Source: DASRTE01 sp035656095
GTDB lineage: Bacteria; Actinomycetota; Actinomycetes; Jiangellales; Jiangellaceae
Reading direction: 5' to 3'
DNA length: 57,607 bases
NCBI GenBank assembly: GCA_035656095.1
Contig: DASRTE010000224.1
Span: forward strand, 1 to 57,607
Shown here: positions 1 through 7,978 of the stretch, piece after piece
Numbering within the stretch: position 1 is the stretch's first letter
Layout of the letters: the number at the start of each line of letters is the position of its first letter
Notes under the pieces: model-generated
Seen by the model: only the letters and a program-made list of their open reading frames with translations
Told to the model about the DNA's origin: nothing
Database searches by the model: none
Program-made: the position numbers and the translations under genes

Positions 1-1262
1 ACGTACGCGACCCCGCCCTTGCCCGACTGCGAGTTGACGCGGATCACCGCCTCGTAGGAGCGGCCGATGTCCTTCGGGTCGATCGGCAGGTAGGGGACCT
101 CCCACCGGATGTCCTCCAGCGCGGTTCCGGACTCCTTCGCGTCGCGCTCCAGCGCTTCGAACCCCTTCTTGATCGCGTCCTGGTGGCTGCCCGAGAACGC
201 GGTGAACACCAGGTCGCCGCCGTAGGGGTGCCGCTCGTTGACCGGGAGCTGGTTGCAGTACTCGACCGTGCGACGGATCTCGTCGATCCCGGAGAAGTCG
301 ATCTGCGGGTCGATGCCCTGGCTGAACAGGTTCATGCCGAGGGTCACCAGGCAGACGTTGCCGGTGCGCTCCCCGTTGCCGAACAGGCAACCCTCGACCC
401 GGTCGGCGCCCGCGAGCAGGCCCTGCTCAGCGGCCGCGACACCGGTGCCGCGGTCGTTGTGCGGGTGCAGCGACAACACGAGCGACTCGCGGCGCGGCAG
501 GTTTCGGTGCATCCACTCGATCGAGTCGGCATAGACGTTGGGCGTCGCCATCTCCACGGTCGCCGGCAGATTGACGATCATCTTGCGGTCAGGAGACGGG
601 CCGATGACGTCGACGACCTGCCCGCACACGTCGAGGGCGAACTCGAGCTCGGTTCCGGTGTACGACTCGGGCGAGTACTCCCAGAAGATCTCAGTGTCCG
701 GCGTCATTGTCTCCGCGTACTTCTGCGCCACGCGCGCGGCGCTGCTGGCGATGTCGGCGATGCCCTCGCGGTCGAGCCCGAACACCACCCGCCGCTGCAG
801 GATGGACGTCGAGTTGTAGAAGTGCAGGATCGCCGAACGCGCACCGCGTAGTGACTCGAAGGTGCGCTCGATCAGCGGCTCGCGGCACTGCGTGAGCACC
901 TGGATCACGACGTCGTCCGGGATCTGGTCGCCTTCGATGAGCTGGCGGACGAAGTCGTAGTCGGTCTGGCTCGCCGACGGGAAGCCGACCTCGATCTGCT
1001 TGTAGCCCATGGCGACGAGCAGATCGAACATCCGCTTCTTGCGTTCGGGGCTCATCGGGTCGATCAACGCCTGGTTGCCGTCACGCAGGTCGACCGCACA
1101 CCACTGGGGCGCGGATTCGATCCGGCGGGTGGGCCAGGTGCGGTCGGGAAGATCGACCACGATCTGCTGGTGGAAGGGGCGGTAGCGGTGCAGCGGCATG
1201 CCGGACGGCTGCTGCGCCGGCGGCCAGCTGACCGTCGCTCCGGTTGATACGTGCTTGCTCAT
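1..1262 (-). CDS. leuA: 2-isopropylmalate synthase (partial, C-terminus off the window)
   Basis: Condenses acetyl-CoA with 2-oxoisovalerate, the committed step of leucine synthesis in the cytoplasm. The 420 visible codons give the actinobacterial long form: N-terminus MSKHVSTGATVSWPP, then RYRPF, the catalytic TIM-barrel entry DLRDGNQALIDPM, and metal-binding LHPHNDRGTGV followed by GNGERTGN. The C-terminal regulatory domain is cut off by position 1. The ATG at 1262 is chosen because a GAGGAG ribosome site lies about 9 nt upstream. The gene is read away from era but has its own leader with a leucine-rich peptide (1333-1380), so leucine-dependent attenuation is inferred. Identification is firm from the motifs; the function is family knowledge. 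Confidence 0.95.
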   Translation of the reverse strand, partial: MSKHVSTGATVSWPPAQQPSGMPLHRYRPFHQQIVVDLPDRTWPTRRIESAPQWCAVDLRDGNQALIDPMSPERKKRMFDLLVAMGYKQIEVGFPSASQTDYDFVRQLIEGDQIPDDVVIQVLTQCREPLIERTFESLRGARSAILHFYNSTSILQRRVVFGLDREGIADIASSAARVAQKYAETMTPDTEIFWEYSPESYTGTELEFALDVCGQVVDVIGPSPDRKMIVNLPATVEMATPNVYADSIEWMHRNLPRRESLVLSLHPHNDRGTGVAAAEQGLLAGADRVEGCLFGNGERTGNVCLVTLGMNLFSQGIDPQIDFSGIDEIRRTVEYCNQLPVNERHPYGGDLVFTAFSGSHQDAIKKGFEALERDAKESGTALEDIRWEVPYLPIDPKDIGRSYEAVIRVNSQSGKGGVAY

Positions 1263-1294
1263 CTGATGCGGCTCCTCGCCGGGTCACGTGGCGC

Positions 1295-1394
1295 GACCGG
1301 CAGCGCAGGACCACCGCGGCGAGGGCGCCGGTCTAGCTGGCCCCGCCGCGGCGAAGAAGGAGGAGCTCCCTGTGCCGCACGAGGTGAGAGCCTA
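1295..1394 (-). promoter_or_regulatory. leuA leader: promoter and putative attenuator stem
   Basis: The −10 hexamer TAGGCT is at 1389-1394; no good −35 is visible. Downstream of the leader peptide, GACCGGC (1333-1327) pairs perfectly with GCCGGTC (1301-1295), enclosing a GC-rich loop, before the leuA ribosome site. There is no T-run, so the switch may act on translation or on a pseudoknot rather than on an intrinsic terminator. The pairing is seen in the sequence; the mechanism is inferred. Confidence 0.55.
1333..1380 (-). CDS. leuL: leuA leader peptide (15 aa, four consecutive leucines)
   Basis: A short frame read M-R-H-R-E-L-L-L-L-R-R-G-G-A-S then TAG, beginning with GTG at 1380. Its four leucine codons in a row (CTC CTC CTT CTT) directly upstream of leuA are the hallmark of a leucine attenuator. 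A TAGGCT hexamer ends 8 nt before the GTG, so the transcript probably starts at or next to the GTG (leaderless). The stop codon lies at the start of a perfect 7-bp stem (1327-1333 with 1295-1301). No homology search was possible; the symbol follows the convention for leu leader peptides. Confidence 0.72.
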   Translation of the reverse strand: MRHRELLLLRRGGAS

Positions 1395-1466
1395 GAGGAT
1401 CAGACGCCGCGACGCTCCGGGCGTGCTCACCATGCGAGACCGCGTGCCGACCCCCCTCCGCCTTCT

Positions 1467-2405
1467 CTAGAAGCCGAGCTTGCGCAACTGCTTCGGGTCA
1501 CGCTGCCAGTCCTTGGCGACCTTGACGTGCAGGTCGAGGTAGACCGGCGTGCCGAGCAGTCGCTCGATGTGGACCCGCGCCCTCGTCCCGACGTCGCGCA
1601 GCCTAGAACCCCCTCGGCCGATGACGATCGCCTTCTGGCTCTCACGTTCGACGTACACGTTGACGTGGACGTCGAGAAGCGGACGATCCTCCGGGCGGTC
1701 CTCGCGCGGGATCATCTCCTCCACCACCACGGCGATCGAGTGCGGCAGCTCGTCCTGGACACCTTCGAGGGCTGCCTCCCGGACCAATTCGGCGACCAGC
1801 GTCTCCTCTGGCTCGTCGGTGAGCTCCCCCGACGGGTACAGAGCCGGTCCCTGCGGCATCTGCGCGAGCAACAGGTCGGCGAGCACGTCCAGCTGATCTC
1901 CTCGCACGGCCGAGACCGGCACGATCTCCGCCCAGTCGGCGCTCACGTCCACGCCCAGATCCGCGACGGCGGACAGTTGGACAGCCAACTGGTCCGACGT
2001 CACGAGGTCGGCCTTCGTGACGACGGCAACCTTCGCGGTTCGGCCGATCTTGGCGATCTCGGTCGCGATGAACCGGTCGCCCGGCCCCACCTTCTGGTCG
2101 GCCGGCACGCAGAAGCCGATGACGTCGACCTCGGCCCACGTCGCCCGGACGATGTCGTTGAGCCGCTGGCCCAGCAGAGTGCGCGGACGGTGCAGTCCCG
2201 GCGTGTCGACGAGGACCAACTGGCCGTCCTCGCGGTGGACGATCCCGCGAATGGCGTGCCGCGTCGTCTGAGGCTTGCTGGACGTGATGGCGACCTTGTC
2301 GCCCACCAGCGCATTCATGAGAGTCGACTTGCCGGCATTGGGACGGCCGACGAAGCAGGCGAAGCCGGACCGGAGCGTGTCACCGTTCGCCGGCATCGCC
2401 TCCAC
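1467..2405 (-). CDS. era: GTPase Era
   Basis: Ribosome-associated GTPase that binds the 3' end of 16S rRNA and checks 30S maturation. About 312 aa, usual for the family. G1 GRPNAGKS lies near residue 20, G3 DTPG and G4 TKAD follow, and the C-terminal third is the KH RNA-binding domain with the VIGRGGSRLRDVG loop. Two starts are possible: GTG at 2405 (MEAMPANG), which has TAGCCT 8 nt upstream and could be leaderless, or ATG at 2396, which has GGAGG only 2 nt away; I keep 2405. It follows the CorC-like and cytidine-deaminase-like genes on the same strand, the standard actinobacterial order, with a 137-nt gap that may hold its own promoter. Confidence 0.95.
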   Translation of the reverse strand: MEAMPANGDTLRSGFACFVGRPNAGKSTLMNALVGDKVAITSSKPQTTRHAIRGIVHREDGQLVLVDTPGLHRPRTLLGQRLNDIVRATWAEVDVIGFCVPADQKVGPGDRFIATEIAKIGRTAKVAVVTKADLVTSDQLAVQLSAVADLGVDVSADWAEIVPVSAVRGDQLDVLADLLLAQMPQGPALYPSGELTDEPEETLVAELVREAALEGVQDELPHSIAVVVEEMIPREDRPEDRPLLDVHVNVYVERESQKAIVIGRGGSRLRDVGTRARVHIERLLGTPVYLDLHVKVAKDWQRDPKQLRKLGF

Positions 2406-2550
2406 GGACAGTCAGGCTAACGGTCTGACGAACCCGGGACCCGCTCTTGTCAGGCTCGATGGTCTCGTTCCCCTAGGTCAGCGCGTTGTCCGGCCTGACA
2501 ACTGCTCGGAGACCTGCGGGCCTGGGCGTCCGTCAGTCCGGTGAGACGGG

Positions 2551-2913
2551 TCAGGTCGTCAGCATCTGCCGCACTCCGCCGTCCGGCCCAGCGACGAACA
2601 ACGGAATCCCCGGCCCGCCCAGTTCACGTACGGCGCCGATCCCGGCCCGCTCGGCCGAGCCTTCGCTCGGTTCGTCCACCGCGGTCACGACGGCCACCGC
2701 CTCGAGACCGGTGGCGCCGCTGGAGACCGCCATCGCCACGGCCACCTCCAGCGCCGAGAGCCGCAGGGAGGACAACGACACGGCGGCCGCGGCATACGTG
2801 CGGCCGTCGAGATCACGCACGGCGGCCCCCTCGGCCGCGCCGGTGCGCACAAGCGCGGCGCGCGCCAACGTGAGGATCTTCGCGTCCTCGGCGCCGAGCT
2901 GTCCCCCGGTCAC
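2551..2913 (-). CDS. cytidine deaminase-fold protein lacking the zinc site
   Basis: A 120-aa protein with the layout of a small cytidine deaminase but without its catalytic residues. Around residues 35-70 the segment GRTYAAAAVSLSSLRLSALE aligns by eye with the usual substrate and zinc helix, yet the (H/C)-A-E triad reads S-A-L, and the later P-C-x-x-C zinc ligands are replaced by SAERAGIGAV. It is therefore probably not a deaminase. The GTG start at 2913 overlaps the stop of the preceding CorC-like gene as GTGA, indicating translational coupling. A protein of this kind between the CorC-like gene and era is a recurring actinobacterial arrangement (for example next to era in mycobacteria, from memory). 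Its role is unknown. Confidence 0.8.
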   Translation of the reverse strand: MTGGQLGAEDAKILTLARAALVRTGAAEGAAVRDLDGRTYAAAAVSLSSLRLSALEVAVAMAVSSGATGLEAVAVVTAVDEPSEGSAERAGIGAVRELGGPGIPLFVAGPDGGVRQMLTT

Positions 2914-4235
2914 GCCGGCTGCTGCCGACGGGCAGCGGCAGGGTGCCCCGGTCCGGGCTCGGAGCTCTGCTCCACCCGGGAGGCGACGATCGTGGCGACC
3001 TGGTTGCGCCGCCCGGCCGGGCCCTCGGCCACCAGTCGCAGCCCGCCGATCTCGACCTCCGCACCGGGGATCGGGACGCGGCCGAGCTGCTTGGCCATCA
3101 GCCCGCCGACGCTGTCGACGTCGTCGTCGGACAGGGCGATGCCGAACAGGTCGCCCAGGTCGTCGACATGCAGCCGCGAGCTCACCCGGATCGCGCCGTC
3201 CTCGAGCTTCTGAACGGGCACCTCCTCGGTGTCGTACTCGTCGGTGATCTCGCCGACGATCTCCTCGAGAATGTCCTCGATCGTGACCAGCCCGGCCGTG
3301 CCGCCGTACTCGTCCACCACCACGGCGCAATGCGTGCGTTGCGCCTGCATCTCGCGCAACAGGTCGTCGACCGGCTTGGAGTCCGGCACGTAGAGAGCGG
3401 GGCGCAACACCGAGTCGACCCGCTCGACCGACTCGGCGTCGCGGTTGTCGTAGAGCCGGCGGGCGACGTCCTTGAGATACGCGATGCCCACGATGTCGTC
3501 GAGGCCGCCGGCTCCGACGACGGGTATGCGGCTGAAGCCGCTGCGCAGTGCCAGCGATTGGAACTGACGAAGGGTCTTGTGCGCCTCGATGTAGACGACG
3601 TCGGTGCGGGGCACCATGACCTCACGGACGATGGTGTCGCCCAGCTCGAACACCGAGTGGATCATCTCGCGCTCGCCGGATTCGATCACGCGGCCGGCCT
3701 CCGCTATGTCCACCAGCTCGCGCAGCTCCGCCTCGCTCGCGAACGGCCCCTCCCGGAAGCCCAGACCCGGCGTCAACGCATTTCCGAGCAGGATCAGCAG
3801 ATGTGGCAGCGGACCCAACACCCGGGTCACGGTGAGCAGTGGCCCAGCCATGACCAAGGCGACGCGCTCCGCGTGCTGGCGCCCGAGCGTCCGCGGCGCG
3901 ACGCCGATCACGACGAACGACACCACGAGCATCGCACCCGCGGCAACGAGAACCGCGACCCAGTCCGCGTCGAACCACCTCACACACAACACCGCGACGA
4001 GGACGACGGCCGTGATCTCGGCCGCGAGACGGAGCAGGAGGGCGGTATTCAGTGCCGGTGCCGGGTCTTCCACCAGCCTGCGCACCCGTTGCGCTCCGCG
4101 GCGCCCGGCGACGACGAGCGCATCGGCCCTCGCCTTCGAGAAGGTCGTGAACGCGGCCTCGGCCATCGCCAGCAGTCCCGCCACGACCACGAGCAGTCCG
4201 GCACCGACGAGCATCGAGGCCGTACCCGCCATCAC
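2910..4235 (-). CDS. CNNM/CorC-family hemolysin-like membrane protein
   Basis: A 441-aa protein with the CNNM order: an N-terminal membrane domain with about three to four helices (residues about 5-30, 60-80, 95-120), a CBS-domain pair (GDTIVREVMVPRTD to the region of VDDLLREMQAQRTHCAVVVDEYGG, residues about 190-330), and a C-terminal CorC/HlyC domain. Members are linked to magnesium and cobalt efflux or to ribosome-associated processes; the exact substrate cannot be read here. It overlaps ybeY upstream by 4 nt and the cytidine-deaminase-like gene downstream by 4 nt, so phoH-ybeY-this-gene-CDA form one tightly coupled operon. Confidence 0.9.
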   Translation of the reverse strand: MMAGTASMLVGAGLLVVVAGLLAMAEAAFTTFSKARADALVVAGRRGAQRVRRLVEDPAPALNTALLLRLAAEITAVVLVAVLCVRWFDADWVAVLVAAGAMLVVSFVVIGVAPRTLGRQHAERVALVMAGPLLTVTRVLGPLPHLLILLGNALTPGLGFREGPFASEAELRELVDIAEAGRVIESGEREMIHSVFELGDTIVREVMVPRTDVVYIEAHKTLRQFQSLALRSGFSRIPVVGAGGLDDIVGIAYLKDVARRLYDNRDAESVERVDSVLRPALYVPDSKPVDDLLREMQAQRTHCAVVVDEYGGTAGLVTIEDILEEIVGEITDEYDTEEVPVQKLEDGAIRVSSRLHVDDLGDLFGIALSDDDVDSVGGLMAKQLGRVPIPGAEVEIGGLRLVAEGPAGRRNQVATIVASRVEQSSEPGPGHPAAARRQQPA

Positions 4236-4696
4236 CGTCGACTCCTCCGCCGCGCCGTCCAGTCCGCCAGGAGCTGCCCCTGCAGGTCGAACATCTCCTT
4301 CTCCTCCTCGGGCTCGGCATGGTCGTAGCCGAGGAGGTGGAGGATCCCGTGGGTCGTGAGCAGGTGGAGCTCGTCCTCCGCGGAGTGTCCCGCCTGCTTC
4401 GCCTGCCGTCGCGCCACGTCAGGGCAGAGGACGACGTCGCCGAGCAACCCCGGCTTCGGCTCCTCGTCGTCCGGAGTCGGGCGCAGCTCGTCCATCGGGA
4501 AGGAGAGCACGTCCGTTGGCCCGGGCTCGTCCATCCACTTCAGGTGCAGCTGCTCCATGGTGTCGGGATCGACGAGCAGGACCGCGAGCTCCGCTTGCGG
4601 GTGGATGCGCATCCGGTCGAGCACGAACCGGCACAGGTCCGAGAGCTCCTTCTCGTCCAGCTCGCACGTGGTCTCGTTGTTGACCTCGATGGTCAC
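4232..4696 (-). CDS. ybeY: rRNA maturation endoribonuclease YbeY
   Basis: A 154-aa single-domain zinc protein involved in 16S rRNA 3'-end maturation and 70S quality control. The zinc motif H-x3-H-x5-H is present as HGILHLLGYDH near residues 115-125, and the TDVLSFP segment typical of the family precedes it. The GTG start at 4696 overlaps the phoH stop as GTGA; its own stop overlaps the start of the CorC-like gene. Length and motif leave little doubt. Confidence 0.95.
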   Translation of the reverse strand: MTIEVNNETTCELDEKELSDLCRFVLDRMRIHPQAELAVLLVDPDTMEQLHLKWMDEPGPTDVLSFPMDELRPTPDDEEPKPGLLGDVVLCPDVARRQAKQAGHSAEDELHLLTTHGILHLLGYDHAEPEEEKEMFDLQGQLLADWTARRRSRR

Positions 4697-5745
4697 GAGC
4701 GTCTCCCGGAGGCACGCCGACGCTCGCCGCGCTGCGGGCCGCGGCCTCCCGGACGCCCGGCGACCTTCTCGGCGTCGTAGCGCGAGTACGCGTCGACGAT
4801 CCGGCCCACGAGCCGGTGGCGAACCACGTCGTGGCTGGACAGGCGGCAGAAGTGGACGTCGTCGACCCCGTCGAGGATGCCCTCGACGATCTTGAGGCCG
4901 CTGTCGGTGCCGGTGGGGAGATCGATCTGCGTCACATCGCCTGTGACGACCATCCTGGACCCGAACCCGAGCCGGGTGAGGAACATCTTCATCTGCTCGG
5001 GCGAGGTGTTCTGAGCTTCGTCCAAGATGACGAAGGCGTCGTTGAGGGTGCGACCACGCATGTACGCCAGTGGCGCCACCTCGATGGTGCCCTCCGTCAT
5101 CAGCCGTGGGATCGTCGCCGGATCCATCATGTCGTGCAGGGCGTCGTAGAGCGGCCGTAGGTACGGGTCGATCTTCTCCGACAACGTCCCTGGCAAGAAC
5201 CCGAGCCGTTCGCCGGCCTCGACCGCGGGCCGAGTCAGCAGGATCCGCGTGACCTGCTTGGCCTGCAGCGCCTGGACAGCCTTGGCGACGGCGAGGTAGG
5301 TCTTTCCGGTGCCCGCCGGGCCGATGGAGAACACGATCGTGTGCTTGTCGATGGCATCGACGTAGCGTTTCTGGTTCAGCGTCTTGGCCCGGATCGTGCG
5401 GCCACGGTTGGACAGGATGTTGGCGGTCAGCACATCGGCGGGCCGCTCCGCGGTGCGTGCGCGCAGCATGGCGACCGTGCGCTCGACGGCCTCCGGCGTC
5501 AGTCCCTGACCGGTGCGGACGACGGCGACGAGCTCGTCGAGGGCGCGCTCTGCCTCGGCGATGTCACCGGGTTCGCCGGACATGGTGATCTCGTTGCCGC
5601 GGACGAAGACGTCGACGTCCGGGTAGGAACGCTCGACGACACGGAGGAGTTCGTCACCGGAGCCGAGCAGACTCACCATCGGCACGCTCGACGGGACGAC
5701 GATCTTGTGCTGGGCCCGCTCGGGGACCCCCTGGGTCTCGGCCAT
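4693..5745 (-). CDS. phoH: PhoH-like ATPase
   Basis: A 350-aa PhoH family P-loop ATPase. The N-terminal third carries a small nucleic-acid-binding-like region (LLRVVERSYPDVDVFVRGN), then the Walker A motif GPAGTGKTYLA near residue 160 and Walker B FVILDEAQN near residue 255, followed by VVTGDVTQIDLP. Family members are predicted RNA helicases or ATPases and commonly precede ybeY, as here. The ATG at 5745 (MAETQGVPERAQ) is chosen because homologues typically have about 20-25 residues before the MVSLLGSGD segment; no strong ribosome site is visible. The frame stays open far upstream, but that region lacks family similarity. Confidence 0.93.
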   Translation of the reverse strand: MAETQGVPERAQHKIVVPSSVPMVSLLGSGDELLRVVERSYPDVDVFVRGNEITMSGEPGDIAEAERALDELVAVVRTGQGLTPEAVERTVAMLRARTAERPADVLTANILSNRGRTIRAKTLNQKRYVDAIDKHTIVFSIGPAGTGKTYLAVAKAVQALQAKQVTRILLTRPAVEAGERLGFLPGTLSEKIDPYLRPLYDALHDMMDPATIPRLMTEGTIEVAPLAYMRGRTLNDAFVILDEAQNTSPEQMKMFLTRLGFGSRMVVTGDVTQIDLPTGTDSGLKIVEGILDGVDDVHFCRLSSHDVVRHRLVGRIVDAYSRYDAEKVAGRPGGRGPQRGERRRASGRRS

Positions 5746-5819
5746 GGTCGGCCTGACGGCCTGCTCGCGCCTGCCCTTCGGTCTCGGCGATCGGAACCCC
5801 CATGCTACCGGTGCCGGGC

Positions 5820-6167
5820 TCAGCCCGGCGGCCACCGCATGTCGCGCCCGCCCAGCACGTGCCCGTGCACGTGGAAGACCGACTGCCCGGCGCGCGTGCC
5901 GGTGTTGAAGACCAGCCGGAATGCGTCCAGCCCCTCGTCCCCGGCTACGGCCGCGGCCACGCGGACCAGCTCGACCATGCCGTCGGGATCGGCCGTCGCG
6001 AGCTCCGCCACGTCGGCATGGTGGTCCCGCGGAACGACGAGCACGTGCGTCGGCGCCTGCGGGGAGACGTCGCGGAAGGCGAGCACCCGCTCGGACTCGT
6101 GGACGACCTCGACGGGCACCTCGCCCTCGACGATGCGGCAGAACAGGCAGTCCGGCGAGACGGTCAC
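5820..6167 (-). CDS. HIT-family nucleotide-binding protein
   Basis: A 115-aa protein of the histidine triad family, which hydrolyses or transfers on nucleoside phosphoramidates and related nucleotides. The N-terminal CLFCRI zinc-like motif and the triad FHVHGHVLGG near the C-terminus are clear. I choose GTG at 6167: TACGAT lies 7 nt upstream, consistent with a leaderless mRNA; ATG at 6176 in the same frame (MRGVTVSPD) is the alternative. It sits between rsmE and phoH in the normal actinobacterial order, but here the sigma/GerMN pair is inserted upstream of it on the opposite strand. Confidence 0.92.
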   Translation of the reverse strand: MTVSPDCLFCRIVEGEVPVEVVHESERVLAFRDVSPQAPTHVLVVPRDHHADVAELATADPDGMVELVRVAAAVAGDEGLDAFRLVFNTGTRAGQSVFHVHGHVLGGRDMRWPPG

Positions 6168-6332
6168 GCCCCGCATCGTACGGGCGGTGGCACGGCATCT
6201 ACGGTTGTCGCGGTAAACCAGCGCACGACACGGCGCGTCGATAGGGACATGGACATCGCTTGCCCTGTCACCATCGGTGCGCCGGCCCGGCCGGGTCGTG
6301 TCGCCGTGGTCGGCGCGTACGAAGGGTGGGCT

Positions 6333-6887
6333 GTGGACACTGGGTCCGACACCAGCCCCTTCCCGGCGATCGGCGACTCCGACCACACGGCAGGTAGCGA
6401 CGCCGACCGGCTGGTCAGCGAACTCTACGCGGCCCACTACGCGGGTCTTGTCCGCCTGGCCACGTTGTTGCTGCGTGACCACGCCGTCGCCGAGGAGGCC
6501 GTGCAGGATGCCTTCGTGTCGCTGCACCGACGGTGGCGGAGACTGCGCGACACGCGCAATGCCGCCGCCTACCTGCGCACGTCGGTCGTCCACAACACCC
6601 GGTCGATCCAACGTCGCCGCACGGTCGCGGCCAAGCACCCGGACGACGTGCTGCTGGACACACCCAGCGCGGAGAGCGGCGCGATCCGGGCGGTCTCGAG
6701 TCGCGCCGTGGTCGATGCCCTGCACCAGTTGCCCAGGCGGCAGCGAGAGGCGCTCGTCCTGCGGTACTACGCCGACCTGTCGGAGGCAGAGATCGCGGAG
6801 GCAATGAAGATCAGCAAGGGGGCCGTCAAGAGCCACGCGTCGCGCGGCATGGCTGCGCTCCGCGCCAACCTGGAGCAGTGGGCATGA
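6333..6887 (+). CDS. SigE-type ECF sigma factor
   Basis: A 184-aa sigma-70 protein of the SigE-like ECF type found in actinobacteria. Region 2 runs through LYAAHYAGLVRLATLLLRD and AEEAVQDAFVSLHRRW; region 4 has LPRRQREALVLRYYADLSEA and the recognition helix KISKGAVKSHASRG. I take GTG at 6333 because AAGG stands 7 nt upstream; an ATG at 6249 in frame would add 28 residues that do not resemble the family. Its stop overlaps the next start as ATGA, so the downstream membrane protein is translated with it and is the likely regulator. The pair interrupts a block that is otherwise conserved on the other strand. Confidence 0.88.
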   Translation: MDTGSDTSPFPAIGDSDHTAGSDADRLVSELYAAHYAGLVRLATLLLRDHAVAEEAVQDAFVSLHRRWRRLRDTRNAAAYLRTSVVHNTRSIQRRRTVAAKHPDDVLLDTPSAESGAIRAVSSRAVVDALHQLPRRQREALVLRYYADLSEAEIAEAMKISKGAVKSHASRGMAALRANLEQWA

Positions 6888-7978
6888 CCACCGGTGACAA
6901 CGGGCAGCAGCGGGACGAGCAGCTCCTGCGGCAGGCGCTCCACGACGAGGCCGCCAAAGTGCTCCCGAGCCCTGATGCACTCGCACGAATCCGCGCCCGT
7001 ACCGCGCGGGCGCCGTTATGGCGCAGCCCGTTGGCGCTCGGCATGGCCGCGGCGGTGGCAACCGCTGCCGCTGTCATCGCCGGTGGCGTCGCCGTGCTCG
7101 GCGACTCGGCCGTCGACACGACGGCGACCGACCAGCCGGCGGCTGGGTCGACGTCCGGGTCGGAGACGCCCAGCGCCGACACCACCGAGCCGAGCCCTGA
7201 AACCGGCACGCCGCCGGAGTCGCCGACGGCGACCTCGGACCCGCAGTCGGAGACCGCCACCGTCCCGGTGTACTACGTCGCCGAGACCCCTGCCGGCCAG
7301 CGCCTGGCTCGCGAGTTCCGAACTGTTCCGACCCCCGACGGACCGCTGGTCGCCGCCGTCGAGACGATGCTCTCCGTTCCGCCCCTCGACCCGCAGTACC
7401 AGACCCTGTGGGGATCAGCCACCGAGGTGCGCGGTGTCGACGTGGTCGGAAACGTCATCGAGGTCGATCTCACCGACTCCGTCGACTACACCGGTGCCGC
7501 ACCGGACGTGGCCGAGCTGGCCACTCAAGAGCTCGTCTACACGGTGACAGCAGCCGCGTCGATGACCAGAGCCGCCCGCGGAGCGCTGCCGGTTCGCATT
7601 CTGGTGGAGGGCGAGCGGACCGATCAGCTGTGGGGCGAGCTCGACATCTCCGAACCGGTGCCGCGTGCGGACCAGCTGGCGGTGCGGCAGCTGGTCCAGA
7701 TCAACGAACCGGCCGAGGGTGCCGTCGTCGGGCGCGCAGTCGAGATCAGCGGCGAGGCCGCGGCCTTCGAGGCGACCGTGGGCTGGAAGATCTTCCGCGA
7801 CGGCGAGCTCGTCGACGACGGCTTCGCCACGGCCAGGGAGTGCTGCACGTTCTCGCCGTTCAGCTTCACGGTGGAGCTCGAGCCGGGCTCGTACGAGGTC
7901 GTCGTCACCGAGGACGACCCGTCCGGTGGGGAAGGTCGCCCGCCGATGTCCGACTCACGGAGCTTCCGGGTCGAGTAG
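6884..7978 (+). CDS. membrane-anchored GerMN/Gmad2-domain protein, probable sigma-factor partner
   Basis: A 364-aa protein. Residues 1-45 are cytoplasmic and charged, followed by one membrane helix (about residues 48-70, LALGMAAAVATAAAVIAGGV). A Ser/Thr/Pro/Glu-rich linker (about 75-125) leads to a GerMN domain (about 130-245, with VVGNVIEVDLTDSVDY) and a C-terminal Gmad2 immunoglobulin-like domain (about 265-360). GerMN domains occur in spore germination proteins and in actinobacterial envelope lipoproteins. The topology, one helix with a short N-terminal cytosolic part, and the ATGA overlap with the sigma gene match the position of an anti-sigma factor, but no zinc anti-sigma motif is visible; that role is inference. 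Confidence 0.8.
   Translation: MTTGDNGQQRDEQLLRQALHDEAAKVLPSPDALARIRARTARAPLWRSPLALGMAAAVATAAAVIAGGVAVLGDSAVDTTATDQPAAGSTSGSETPSADTTEPSPETGTPPESPTATSDPQSETATVPVYYVAETPAGQRLAREFRTVPTPDGPLVAAVETMLSVPPLDPQYQTLWGSATEVRGVDVVGNVIEVDLTDSVDYTGAAPDVAELATQELVYTVTAAASMTRAARGALPVRILVEGERTDQLWGELDISEPVPRADQLAVRQLVQINEPAEGAVVGRAVEISGEAAAFEATVGWKIFRDGELVDDGFATARECCTFSPFSFTVELEPGSYEVVVTEDDPSGGEGRPPMSDSRSFRVE

Noticed and set aside
5746..6198. Upstream extension of the phoH frame
   Set aside because: The extra residues have no similarity to PhoH and cross the HIT gene; ATG at 5745 fits the family.
6249..6332. An earlier ATG start for the ECF sigma factor
   Set aside because: It adds residues unlike the family and has poor ribosome-site spacing; GTG at 6333 has AAGG at 7 nt. 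Kept only as an alternative.
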